DNA from: Streptomyces sp. NBC_01264
GTDB lineage: Bacteria > Actinomycetota > Actinomycetes > Streptomycetales > Streptomycetaceae
DNA length: 64,000 bases
Assembly: GCF_026340675.1 (NCBI RefSeq)
Contig: NZ_JAPEOX010000001.1
Location: forward strand, 4,402,001 to 4,466,000
Reading direction: 5' to 3'
The notes below the pieces were generated by a model that ran no database searches, was not told the DNA's origin, and was given only the letters and a program-made list of their open reading frames with translations. This document shows, piece by piece, positions 33,480-41,398 of this stretch (within the stretch, counting starts at the first letter, position 1; each line of letters opens with the position of its first letter). A program made the translations under genes and the position numbers.

Positions 33480-34124
33480 ATGACAACGGCAACGACACCG
33501 GTACCGGTACCGGTACCCGACTCACGCCTCGCCAAGGAGGCCACCGAACTCGTCCGGGACAGCGTGAGCGAGCTGCTCTACGACCACTCCCGCCGCGTGT
33601 ACTTCTTCGGCAGCCTCCAGGGCCGCCGCCTCGGCATCGAGGCCGATCCGGAACTGCTCTACGTGGCCTCGATGTTCCACGACCTCGGCCTCACCGAGCC
33701 CTTCCGCACCAGCGGCCGCCGCTTCGAGGTGGACGGCGCCGACGAGGCGCGCCGCTTCCTGCGGACCCACGGGGTCCCCGAGGACGCGGTGCGCCGGGTG
33801 TGGACAGCGATCGCCCTGCACACCACCCCGGGCATCCCGGAGCACATGGAGCCCGAGGTGGCCCTGGTGACGGCCGGCGTGGAGTACGACGTGCTCGGCA
33901 TCGGCTTCCACGACCTCTCCGAGGCGGACCGCGCGGCGGTCGTCGCCCTGCACCCGCGACCGCGGTTCAAGGAGCGCATCCTGCGCGCCTTCGCCGACGG
34001 CGTGGGGCCCAAGCCCGAAACGGCCTTCGGCAACATCAAGGCCGACGTGCTCGCGCACCACGTGCCCGGTTTCGAGCGCGCGGACTTCGTACGCGTCGTC
34101 CTGGACTCGCCGTGGCCCGAGTAG
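33480..34124 (+). CDS. HD-domain phosphohydrolase-like protein (cyanamide-hydratase-like)
   Basis: The product has 214 residues. The HD metal site is built from the early His in LYDHSRRVYFFG, FHDLGL (residues about 68-73) and ALHTTPGIPEHM. The arrangement H...HD...H...D resembles the cyanamide hydratase branch of HD proteins, as does FHDLGLTEPFR. The first codons contain repeated GGTACC units giving Thr-Pro-Val-Pro-Val-Pro. The ATG at 33480 is chosen over the open frame from 33441. The downstream GlxA regulator starts 13 nt inside this gene, so the two form a translational unit. Confidence 0.82.
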   Translation: MTTATTPVPVPVPDSRLAKEATELVRDSVSELLYDHSRRVYFFGSLQGRRLGIEADPELLYVASMFHDLGLTEPFRTSGRRFEVDGADEARRFLRTHGVPEDAVRRVWTAIALHTTPGIPEHMEPEVALVTAGVEYDVLGIGFHDLSEADRAAVVALHPRPRFKERILRAFADGVGPKPETAFGNIKADVLAHHVPGFERADFVRVVLDSPWPE

Positions 34125-35212
34125 CCGCCCGGCCCGCCCCGCACAGCATCGTCATCGTCGCCTTCGACGGCGTGCAGCTGCTCGACGTCACGGGTCCCGC
34201 AGAGGTGTTCAGTACCGCCAACCTGCACGGTGCCCGCTACGAGGTCCGGATCGTCTCCCCGGACGGGTCCGACGTCCGGACCTCCTCGGGCGTACGCATC
34301 GGTGCGGACGGCGGCCCGGACAGCCTCCCGGCGCGGCCCGGGACGCTCGTGGTCCCCGGCCGCAGCGACTGGCGGCGGGCCGTCGCCGATCCGGCCCTGA
34401 CGGGGCTGGTCGGCGAGCTGGTGCGGCGTTCGCGCCGGGTCACCTCGGTGTGCGCGGGGGCCTTCGTCCTGGCGGAGACCGGGGTGCTCGACGGGCGGCG
34501 GGCGGTCACGCACTGGAGGCTCGCGGCGCAGCTCGCGGCGGCGTACCCGCGGGTGCGCGTGGAGGCGGATCCGGTGTTCGTGCAGGACGGGCACGTGGTC
34601 ACCTCCGCCGGGGTGACCTCCGGCATCGACCTCGCGCTGTCCCTGGTCGAGGAGGACCACGGGCCGGCCGTCGCCCGGGAGGTCGCGCGGGAGCTGGTCG
34701 TCTTCATGGCCAGGCCCGGCGGGCAGTCCCAGTACAGCGCCCGGCTGACCCCGCGCGAGGCCCGGCACCCGGTGCTGCGCACGGTCATGGACGCCATCGG
34801 GGCCGACCCGCGGCTCGCGCTCGATGAGGTCGCCCGGGACGCCGGGATCAGCGGCCGGCACCTCGCCCGGCTCTTCCGTTCGGAGACCGGGATGACGCCG
34901 GGGCAGTACCTGGAGTCCATCCGCCTCGAAGCCGCCCAGGTCCTCCTGGAGGCCGGGGACGATCCGGTGGACACGGTGGCCGAGCAGTCGGGCTTCGGCT
35001 CCGCCGAGACGATGCGCCGCGTCTTCCAGCACACCCTGGACCTCGCCCCGACGGCCTACCGCGCCCGCTTCCGCAGCACGCGCACGTCCCCGCCGTCGGG
35101 GTCGCCGATCAGCACGAACAGCTCGGGCTCCGCCGAGGTGCCCGCGACCTCCCACCTGAGCGAGGCCTCCGGGCACTCGGGCACGGTGAGGACCACGGCC
35201 GCCCGGTCGTAG
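34112..35212 (+). CDS. GlxA family AraC-type regulator with DJ-1/PfpI sensor domain
   Basis: The product has 366 residues. The DJ-1/PfpI domain (about 8-180) begins HSIVIVAFDGVQLLDVTGPAEVF, has VCAGAFVLAETG with the nucleophile-elbow Cys, and ends at GGQSQYSARL. The AraC HTH pair spans about 205-315 with ISGRHLARLFRSETGMTPGQYLESIR and QSGFGSAETMRRVFQ. The last 40 residues lie beyond the HTH and are encoded antisense to the convergent membrane-protein gene (157-nt overlap). The tail is Ser/Thr-rich and may be non-functional. The GTG at 34112 overlaps the HD gene. It probably regulates the HD gene or itself; the effector is unknown. Confidence 0.85.
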   Translation: MARVAARPAPHSIVIVAFDGVQLLDVTGPAEVFSTANLHGARYEVRIVSPDGSDVRTSSGVRIGADGGPDSLPARPGTLVVPGRSDWRRAVADPALTGLVGELVRRSRRVTSVCAGAFVLAETGVLDGRRAVTHWRLAAQLAAAYPRVRVEADPVFVQDGHVVTSAGVTSGIDLALSLVEEDHGPAVAREVARELVVFMARPGGQSQYSARLTPREARHPVLRTVMDAIGADPRLALDEVARDAGISGRHLARLFRSETGMTPGQYLESIRLEAAQVLLEAGDDPVDTVAEQSGFGSAETMRRVFQHTLDLAPTAYRARFRSTRTSPPSGSPISTNSSGSAEVPATSHLSEASGHSGTVRTTAARS

Positions 35213-35979
35213 AAGCGGTCCGCCTCCCGGGGCTCCCACGTGCCGTGGCCCGAGCAGCGGTCGACCACCTCGAACCCGTCGTCCACCGGCAGCTTCTCCG
35301 CCGTCACCCCGCCCTGCGCGTCGAGTTCCAGGCGGATTCCGGCACCGGTCCACTCGCCGACGTAGTCGCCCTGCGACAGGACCGGCGGCTGGTACGGCCC
35401 CGACCGCGACGGCCAGGCCGAGCCGGCGACGAAGGCCACCACGGCCGCCACCGCCGCCACCCCGAGCGTCCACCGCCGCACCGAGGACTTCGTCCGCTGC
35501 CGCATCCGTGCGTACACGGCCACCGCCACCGGGAGCACCCCGGCGGCCGTGAGCCAGCCGCACGTGGCGGCGTACGGCGCGCTCGTCAGCAGGGCCACCG
35601 GGGTGGCGTACACGGCGCTGAGCACGGCGAGGACCGGCAGGGCCCACCAGGGTGCAGGGATGCGGGTGCGCACACCGGCGGCGTTCGAGAGCGCCATCAC
35701 GGGGACGGTGACGAGCGTGCTGTGCACCCAGCCCAGCGCGAAGGCCAGCAGCGGCAGGACGAAACAGATGAAGACCAGCCCGACGATCGCGCCGATACCG
35801 CCGCCGTAGCCCTGGCCGTAGGGGTCGTCCATCACTTCCGCGAAGGTGGCCATCTGGTAGAACACCCCGGCGGCCACGAACTGCCCCGCGGCGACGGTCT
35901 CCCCGCCCGGCGCGGCGCCGCTCCAGTCGCGTCCCTTCGGCTGCGCCACGGCCACGCCGTTCCACGTGCCAGCACCCAC
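35056..35979 (-). CDS. Multi-pass membrane protein with extracytoplasmic C-terminal domain
   Basis: The product has 307 residues. About five hydrophobic segments occur between residues 30 and 205 (GAIVGLVFICFVLPLLAFALGW and WALPVLAVLSAVYATPVALL are the clearest). A 90-residue C-terminal domain begins GDYVGEWTGAGIRLELDAQGG, contains two Cys and looks like a lipocalin-type GxW module. I do not recognise the family. Its 3' end overlaps the 3' end of the GlxA gene by 157 nt. Its promoter region holds the KstR-like palindrome, which may serve the divergent flavin reductase gene instead. Confidence 0.7.
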   Translation of the reverse strand: MGAGTWNGVAVAQPKGRDWSGAAPGGETVAAGQFVAAGVFYQMATFAEVMDDPYGQGYGGGIGAIVGLVFICFVLPLLAFALGWVHSTLVTVPVMALSNAAGVRTRIPAPWWALPVLAVLSAVYATPVALLTSAPYAATCGWLTAAGVLPVAVAVYARMRQRTKSSVRRWTLGVAAVAAVVAFVAGSAWPSRSGPYQPPVLSQGDYVGEWTGAGIRLELDAQGGVTAEKLPVDDGFEVVDRCSGHGTWEPREADRFYDRAAVVLTVPECPEASLRWEVAGTSAEPELFVLIGDPDGGDVRVLRKRAR

Positions 35980-36000
35980 GGCGATCCCCCCGGATCATTA

Positions 36001-36016
36001 ATTGAACACGTTCAAT
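36001..36016. promoter_or_regulatory. KstR-like palindrome ATTGAAC-AC-GTTCAAT
   Basis: The arms are perfect 7-bp inverted repeats with a 2-nt spacer and fit the KstR consensus TnnAACnnGTTnnA exactly. It lies 31 nt upstream of the CTGAC operator in the flavin reductase promoter. No KstR gene is in the window. Confidence 0.6.
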
Positions 36017-36046
36017 CCATGGCGAACCCTACACCCCCCTTCCTAT

Positions 36047-36061
36047 CTGACGCACCGTCAG
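36047..36061. promoter_or_regulatory. CTGAC-N5-GTCAG operator before the flavin reductase gene
   Basis: CTGACGCACCGTCAG is a perfect palindrome 17 nt before the ATG at 36079. Together with the KstR-like site this promoter may integrate two signals. Confidence 0.72.
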
Positions 36062-36078
36062 CTTCAATCGGGAGGGTG

Positions 36079-36711
36079 ATGGGACACGCAGGGATGGCGG
36101 CCACCGTCGTCCGATACCTCAGGTCAGTCGGCTCCCTCCCCTCCGCCGCCGCGGAGCCCGGGGCCGAGCCCGTCGAAGCACTGCCCCGCCCCGATCTGCG
36201 GGCCGTCGGCGAACACGAGCGTGCACCCGTCAGCCCCGCCGAGTTCCGCGCCGTACTGGGGAACTTCGCCAGCGGGGTCACGATCATCACCTCGCCGCCC
36301 GGCGAGGGCGAGGAGGGTCCGGCCGGCTTCGCCTGCCAGTCCTTCGCCTCGCTCTCCCTCGACCCCCCGCTGGTCACTTTCATGGTGGCCCGTACGTCGA
36401 CCACCTGGCCCCGCATCGCACGCACCGGGGTGTTCTGCGTGAACATCCTCGGCGCCGAACAGGGCGACCTGTGCCGGGCCTTCGCCGTCAGCGGCGCCGA
36501 CAAGTTCGCCGGGGTCGCGCACACCCCGGCCCCCGCCACGGGCTCCCCGCAGCTCGACGCCGTGCCCGCCTGGATCGACTGCCGGATCCACGCCGTGCAC
36601 ACCGGCGGCGACCACCTCATCGTGGTCGGCAAGGTCGAGGCCATGGGCGCGGCCGGCGAGGGCGAGCCCCTGCTCTTCCACAAGGGCCGCTTCGGCCGCT
36701 TCGCCGACTGA
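36079..36711 (+). CDS. Flavin reductase domain protein (HsaB-like)
   Basis: The product is about 210 residues. The flavin reductase split barrel spans about 60-205: FRAVLGNFASGVTIITS, then GFACQSFASLSLDPPLVTF, RTGVFCVNIL and HTGGDHLIVVGKVEAM. Such proteins supply FADH2 or FMNH2 to a two-component monooxygenase. HsaB does this for HsaA in sterol A-ring opening, and the match in order and length of the core is good. No oxygenase partner is adjacent. The N-terminal 50 residues are extra and Ala/Pro-rich. Starts at 36079 or 36094 are both possible; GGGAGG is very close to the first. Confidence 0.8.
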   Translation: MGHAGMAATVVRYLRSVGSLPSAAAEPGAEPVEALPRPDLRAVGEHERAPVSPAEFRAVLGNFASGVTIITSPPGEGEEGPAGFACQSFASLSLDPPLVTFMVARTSTTWPRIARTGVFCVNILGAEQGDLCRAFAVSGADKFAGVAHTPAPATGSPQLDAVPAWIDCRIHAVHTGGDHLIVVGKVEAMGAAGEGEPLLFHKGRFGRFAD

Positions 36712-36734
36712 CCCGGGCCGGTGGCGCCCCACCA

Positions 36735-36773
36735 CGAGAGGGGCCCCGGCCGCAACGGCCGGGGCCCCTCTCG
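36735..36773. terminator. Bidirectional terminator
   Basis: A perfect 18-bp stem (from CGAGAGGGGCCCC to GGGGCCCCTCTCG) with a CAA loop lies between the convergent flavin reductase and alcohol dehydrogenase genes. It is the strongest hairpin of this kind in the window. Confidence 0.9.
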
Positions 36774-36790
36774 CGTCCGCGCCCCCGATG

Positions 36791-37858
36791 TCAGAACGTG
36801 AGGACCCCCCGCGCCACCCGCCCGTGGTGCGCGTCGTCCACGGCCTTGGCGAAGTCCTCGACCGGGTAGACCTCCGTGACCAGTTCGTCCAGCAGCAGCC
36901 TGCCCTGCCGGTAGAGCTCCGCGTAGAGCGCGATGTCCCGCTGCGGGCGCGAGGACCCGTACCGGCAGCCCATGATCGTCTTGTCCAGGTACATGGACGA
37001 GACCTGGAAGGCCGCCTCCTCCTTGAAGCCGGGCACGCCCAGCAGGACCGCCTGTCCGTGCCGGTCCAGGAGGTCGATGGCCTGCCGGATCAGCTTGACG
37101 TTGCCCACGCACTCGAAGGCGTGGTCCGCGCCCGTGGGCAGGATCTCCTTCACCGCCGCCGAGGAATCGGCGACCGCCGAGGCGTCGATGAAGTGCGTGG
37201 CGCCGAACTGCCGGGCCACCGCCTCCTTCGCCGGGTTCGCGTCGATCGCCACGATCGTCGTGGCACCCGCGATCCGCGCGCCCTGGAGCACGTTGAGCCC
37301 GATGCCGCCCGTGCCGATGACGACCACGCTCTCGCCGCGGTCCACCTTCGCCCGGTTCAGCACGGCGCCCACGCCCGTCAGGACCCCGCAGCCGATCAGG
37401 GCGGCCGAGGTCAGCGGGATGTCCTGGGGGATCTTCACCGCCTGCACGGCCTTGACGATCGTCCGCTCCGCGAAGGCCGAGTTGGACGCGAACTGATAGA
37501 GCGGCTTGCCGCCCCGCGAGAACGGCTGACCCGGCATCCCGATCGCCTTGCGGCACATCGTCGGCCGGCCGCGGTCGCAGTCCGCGCACGCCCCGCAGTT
37601 GGCGAGCGTGGACAGGGAGACGTGGTCGCCGGGCGCCACGTGCGTGACCCCGGAACCGACCGCCTCCACCACGCCCGCGCCCTCGTGCCCGAGGACCACC
37701 GGCGGCGGGAACGGGATCGTCCCGTCGATCACCGAGAGATCGCTGTGACACAGCCCGGCCGCCGCTATCGCGACCAGCACCTCCCCCGGCCCCGGGTCCC
37801 GGATCTCCAGATCGTCGACCACCTGGGCCTGCTTGCCGTCGAATACGACGCCTCTCAC
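36791..37858 (-). CDS. Zinc-dependent medium-chain alcohol dehydrogenase
   Basis: This 355-residue MDR dehydrogenase has the catalytic zinc Cys in GLCHSD (about 36-41) and GHEGAGVVEAVGSGV. The structural zinc cysteines are in CGACADCDRGRPTMC (about 88-102). The NAD-binding GTGGIGLNVLQGA is at about 184-196. It resembles class III and mycothiol-type alcohol dehydrogenases of actinobacteria. It would oxidise an alcohol formed during substrate breakdown. The GTG start overlaps the ACAD stop by 4 nt, making it the last gene of the SDR-ACAD-ADH operon. Confidence 0.9.
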   Translation of the reverse strand: MRGVVFDGKQAQVVDDLEIRDPGPGEVLVAIAAAGLCHSDLSVIDGTIPFPPPVVLGHEGAGVVEAVGSGVTHVAPGDHVSLSTLANCGACADCDRGRPTMCRKAIGMPGQPFSRGGKPLYQFASNSAFAERTIVKAVQAVKIPQDIPLTSAALIGCGVLTGVGAVLNRAKVDRGESVVVIGTGGIGLNVLQGARIAGATTIVAIDANPAKEAVARQFGATHFIDASAVADSSAAVKEILPTGADHAFECVGNVKLIRQAIDLLDRHGQAVLLGVPGFKEEAAFQVSSMYLDKTIMGCRYGSSRPQRDIALYAELYRQGRLLLDELVTEVYPVEDFAKAVDDAHHGRVARGVLTF

Positions 37859-39078
37859 CTGGACTCCTTAGGCAGGCCGAGCACGCGCTCGGCGATGATG
37901 TTGCGCTGGATCTCGTCCGAGCCGCCGTAAATGGTGTCGGCGCGGGTGAACAGGAACAGCCGCTGCTCCTCGTCGAGTCCGAGTTCGTACGGGGTCCCCT
38001 GCGACCAGTGCCCCGGCCCGGCGGTGGCCACCGCGCCCCGGACCTCCACCGCCAGCTCCCCGAGCCGCCGGTGCCAGCCGCCCCACAGCAGTTTGGCCAC
38101 GCTGGGCGCGCCGGGGTCGGCTCCCGCGGAGCCGTCGGCGCCCGCGGCGCCCAGCGTCCGCAGCGCGTTCCACCGCATCGTGCGCAGCTCGGCCCACTGC
38201 CGTACGAGGCGTTCGCGTAGGACCGGGTCGCCCGCACCGGCGTCCACGTACGCCCGGACCACCCGCTCCAGTTCGGCCGCGAAGCCGATCTGCTGGACGA
38301 GCGTGGAGACCCCGCGCTCCAGGGCGAGCAGTCCCATGGCCACGGACCATCCGTTGCCCTCCCCGCCCACCACCTCGGCGGCGACGGCCCCGTCGAAGAA
38401 CACCTCGTTGAACTCGGAGGTCCCCGACATCTGCCGGATCGGCCGGACCTCGACCCTGCCCGGCTGGTCCATGCGGACCAGGAGGAAGGACAGCCCGCGG
38501 TGCCGCACCGACCCGGCGCCGGTGCGCGCCAGGACGAAGCACCAGTCGGCGTCCTGGGCGAGCGAGGTCCAGATCTTCTGCCCGGTGACCCGGAACGATC
38601 CATCGGCGGTGTCCCGTACGGCCGTCGTACGAATTCCCGCGAGGTCGGAGCCGGCGCCCGGTTCGGAGTACCCCTGGCACCACAGCTCCTCGCCGCGGGC
38701 GATGCCGGGGAGGAAGCGGGCCCGCTGCTCCGGGGAGCCGTAGGCGATCAGCGTCGGCGCGAGGAGGTTCTCACCGATGTGGCCGACCCGGGCCGGGGCG
38801 CGCGCGGCCGCGTACTCCTCGGCCCACACCACCTGCCCGGTGAGGGAGAGCCGCCGGTTGCCGTAGGCATCGCCCTCCCCGGTCTCCCAGCCCTGACCGA
38901 TCCATCCCGCGCCCCCCAGCTCGCGCTCCCACGCGCGCCGGGTCTCGACGCCCTCGTGCTCACTGCCCGGCCCTCCGAGGCCGACGGCCTCCGCGTACGG
39001 GCCCACGAGGTGCTCCGCCAGCCACGCCCGCGCGCGACCGCGCAGCTCCTCGTCCTCCTCGCCGAAGCGGAAGTCCAT
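37855..39078 (-). CDS. Acyl-CoA dehydrogenase (FadE family)
   Basis: This 407-residue ACAD has LWCQGYSEPGAGSDLAGIRTTA (FAD/substrate region, about 133-154) and RVTGQKIWTSLAQDADWCFVLART. The C-terminal GGSDEIQRNIIAERVLGLP is the usual FAD-contact motif. The N-terminal domain is normal in length. This is the alpha-like subunit type that in sterol catabolism pairs with a smaller FadE; a partner could be the ACAD at 19264. The ATG at 39078 starts MDFRFGEEDEEL; the longer frame to 39210 lacks a ribosome site. It is translationally coupled to the dehydrogenase. Confidence 0.9.
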   Translation of the reverse strand: MDFRFGEEDEELRGRARAWLAEHLVGPYAEAVGLGGPGSEHEGVETRRAWERELGGAGWIGQGWETGEGDAYGNRRLSLTGQVVWAEEYAAARAPARVGHIGENLLAPTLIAYGSPEQRARFLPGIARGEELWCQGYSEPGAGSDLAGIRTTAVRDTADGSFRVTGQKIWTSLAQDADWCFVLARTGAGSVRHRGLSFLLVRMDQPGRVEVRPIRQMSGTSEFNEVFFDGAVAAEVVGGEGNGWSVAMGLLALERGVSTLVQQIGFAAELERVVRAYVDAGAGDPVLRERLVRQWAELRTMRWNALRTLGAAGADGSAGADPGAPSVAKLLWGGWHRRLGELAVEVRGAVATAGPGHWSQGTPYELGLDEEQRLFLFTRADTIYGGSDEIQRNIIAERVLGLPKESR

Positions 39079-39229
39079 GGTCGGTACCCCCCTTGGGTCC
39101 TGTCCGGCCGCTGCGGCCGGCCTCTCGCGCCTTGGCACGCGTACGCGCCGCTCCAACGGGTCCACCGGGCTCTGCCGGGATCTGCCGGAACGCCCGGCGC
39201 ACCGGAACACCCGAACCGCCCGGCCAGGG

Positions 39230-40150
39230 CTACGCGTTGGGGCGGTCCTTGGCGGCCGCCGCCTTGGCCATGGCTTCGAGCTGGGCGAGCATCGGCATCG
39301 GGTCGGTGCCCACCGTCCCGGGCAGGAAGTCGGCGATCTTCTCGGGGGTCCAGGAGCCCTCGGCGTAGCCGGCGCGCAGTTCGCGGGGCTGGGCCCAGAC
39401 GGCGATCTTCGGTCCGGCGATCGTGTAGACCTGCCCGGTGATCTTCTCGCCGCCGACGGCGACGGCCTTGTCGGAGAGCAGGTAGGTCACGAGCGCGGCC
39501 ACGTCCTCGGGCTCGCCGATCTCCTTGAGCTCCATCGGCACGTTGGCCGACATCCGGGTGCGCGCGACGGGCGCCACGGCGTTGGAGGTGACCCCGTACT
39601 TGGCCAGGCCCAGCGCGGCCGACCGTACGAGCGAGATGATCCCGCCCTTGGCGGCGCTGTAGTTGGCCTGGGCCACCGAGCCCTGGTGGTTGCCGCTGGT
39701 GAAGCCGATCAGCGTGCCGGTCCCCTGGCGTCGCATGACGGCGGAGGCGGCGCGGAAGACGGTGAAGGTGCCCTTGAGGTGGGTGGCGACCACCGGGTCC
39801 CACTCCTCCTCGGACATGTTGAACAGCATCCGCTCGCGCAGGATGCCGGCGACGCACACGACTCCGTCGATGCGTCCGTACTGGGCGAGCGCGGTGTCCA
39901 CGATGCGCTGGCCGCCCGCCATGGTCGAGATGTCGTCGGCGACGGCAACAGCTTCCCCACCAGCGGCGATGATCTCCTTCACCACCGCTTCGGCGATCTC
40001 GCTGGTGGGCTCGTTGCCCTCCATGCCCACGCCGTAGTCGTTGACGACGACCCTGGCACCTTCGGCGGCCGCGGCGAGTGCCACGGCCCGCCCGATGCCC
40101 CGGCCGGCGCCTGTGACGGCGACGACTTTGCCTGCCAAGAAGTTCCCCAC
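39230..40150 (-). CDS. Short-chain dehydrogenase/reductase (FabG/Rv3548c-like)
   Basis: This 306-residue SDR has GAGRGIG (14-20) for NAD(P), S152, and Y164-x3-K168 in NYSAAKGG as the catalytic set. Beyond the SDR core (about 270 residues) a 35-residue helical tail ends in an Ala/Lys stretch. Sequence phrases such as NDYGVGMEGN, HLKGTFTVFRAA and GSVAQANYSAAKGGI resemble the MFE-2/Rv3548c type of hydroxyacyl-CoA dehydrogenases known from mycobacterial sterol clusters. It likely oxidises a 3-hydroxyacyl-CoA. First gene of an operon with ACAD and ADH; the operator is 22 nt upstream, shared with the divergent cyclase gene. Confidence 0.88.
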   Translation of the reverse strand: MGNFLAGKVVAVTGAGRGIGRAVALAAAAEGARVVVNDYGVGMEGNEPTSEIAEAVVKEIIAAGGEAVAVADDISTMAGGQRIVDTALAQYGRIDGVVCVAGILRERMLFNMSEEEWDPVVATHLKGTFTVFRAASAVMRRQGTGTLIGFTSGNHQGSVAQANYSAAKGGIISLVRSAALGLAKYGVTSNAVAPVARTRMSANVPMELKEIGEPEDVAALVTYLLSDKAVAVGGEKITGQVYTIAGPKIAVWAQPRELRAGYAEGSWTPEKIADFLPGTVGTDPMPMLAQLEAMAKAAAAKDRPNA

Positions 40151-40172
40151 GTCCGGCCCCTTCCCGCGTTTT

Positions 40173-40187
40173 CTGACGGTCCGTTAG
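40173..40187. promoter_or_regulatory. CTGAC-N5-GTTAG operator, divergent SDR/cyclase promoter
   Basis: CTGACGGTCCGTTAG has one arm mismatch. It lies 22 nt from the SDR start and 73 nt from the cyclase start, so it can control both. Confidence 0.65.
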
Positions 40188-40260
40188 ATTCTATGGGCAG
40201 TCAGATGTACGAGCACAAGCCCCAGTTCGTCACAGCGGTTCATTTCACTCCGAGGAGCTG

Positions 40261-41196
40261 ATGAGATCGATGGCCATGCCCGCCGAGTTCCACGACATCG
40301 CCAAGCGCGTCAACAACTGGGGCCGGTGGGGCGCCGAAGACGAGATCGGCACCCTCAACCTCATCACCGACGAGGTGGTCCGCGCGGCCGCCGCCGAGAT
40401 CCGTACCGGCCGCCGGATCCCCATGGCCCTCCCCCTCAAGGAGGACGGGGTGCAGTCCGGCATGATCCCCGGCCGGATCAACCCGCTGCACACGATGGTG
40501 CAGATCAACCAGGAGCTCTTCGGCCCGGGCACGGTGGCCTGCAGCGACGACGCGGTGACCTTCGGCCTCCAGGCCGGCACCCACTGGGACGCGCTCACGC
40601 ACGTCTCGCACTCGGGGAAGATCTACAACGGTCGCCCGGCCGGCACCATCACGGCCCACGGCCGCGCCGAGTTCAGCGGCATCGACAAGGCCGGGCACAT
40701 CGTCTCGCGCGGGGTCCTGCTGGACGTGGCCCGCGCCAAGGGCCTGGACCGGCTCCCCGGCGGCCACGCGGTCACCCCGGAGGACCTGGAGCAGGCGGAG
40801 GAGTTCGCCGGGGTCACCGTCCGCGCGGGCGACATCGTTCTGGTCCGCACCGGCCAGGTGCAGGTCTACCTCGCGGGCGACAAGCACGGCTACGGCTACC
40901 CGTCGCCCGGCCTGTCCGTCCGTACGCCCGAGTGGTTCCACGCCCGGGACGTGGCGGCCGTCGCGAACGACACCCTGACCTTCGAGATCTTCCCGCCGGA
41001 GATAGACAACCTGTGGCTGCCGGTGCACGCCCTGGACCTGGTCGAGATGGGCATGCACCAGGGCCAGAACTGGAACCTCGAAAAGTTGTCCACAGCCTGT
41101 GCGGAAGAATCCCGCTACTCCTTCCTCCTCTCGGCCATGCCCGAACCCTTCGTCGGCGCGGTCGGCACCCCGGTGGCCCCGATCGCCATCCTCTGA
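40261..41196 (+). CDS. Cyclase family metal-dependent hydrolase
   Basis: This 311-residue protein of the cyclase/kynurenine-formamidase superfamily carries GTHWDALTH, with H108, D110 and H114 as metal ligands. MRSMAMPAEFHDIAKRVNNWGRWG is the typical start of the actinobacterial subgroup. These enzymes hydrolyse amides or lactones, and a ring lactone is a sensible substrate beside a Baeyer-Villiger-type monooxygenase. GAGGAG precedes the ATG by 3-4 nt; a later ATG at 40270 or 40276 is possible. It is divergent from the SDR operon. A DnaA-box match lies within its 3' end. Confidence 0.85.
   Translation: MRSMAMPAEFHDIAKRVNNWGRWGAEDEIGTLNLITDEVVRAAAAEIRTGRRIPMALPLKEDGVQSGMIPGRINPLHTMVQINQELFGPGTVACSDDAVTFGLQAGTHWDALTHVSHSGKIYNGRPAGTITAHGRAEFSGIDKAGHIVSRGVLLDVARAKGLDRLPGGHAVTPEDLEQAEEFAGVTVRAGDIVLVRTGQVQVYLAGDKHGYGYPSPGLSVRTPEWFHARDVAAVANDTLTFEIFPPEIDNLWLPVHALDLVEMGMHQGQNWNLEKLSTACAEESRYSFLLSAMPEPFVGAVGTPVAPIAIL
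41086..41094 (+). other. DnaA-box match TTGTCCACA inside the cyclase gene
   Basis: TTGTCCACAGCCTGT is identical over 15 bases to the sequence at 17890-17904. The second copy lies in coding DNA, 23 kb away. Isolated boxes occur by chance or as DnaA-titration sites. Confidence 0.4.
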
Positions 41197-41398
41197 GCGG
41201 GGACGGGGACGGGGGCGGGGCAGCGGGTACCGGGCCAAACCCTTTGCCAGGGAACCGATCGGCCAGCTAGGTTCACCCAGCCGTCCGTCTCTTGCCGGAC
41301 CGGCGCCGTCGACGAGGAGGTGTGGAGCACATGCGCACGAGTGCCCAGCAGGTGAGCCCGCGTACCGACCTCTGCCACCTCCTCACGACGGAGACACC

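Noticed and set aside
35245..36078. 278-residue N-terminal extension of the flavin reductase
   Set aside because: It lies antisense to the membrane-protein gene and crosses both operators; the HsaB-like core starts later.
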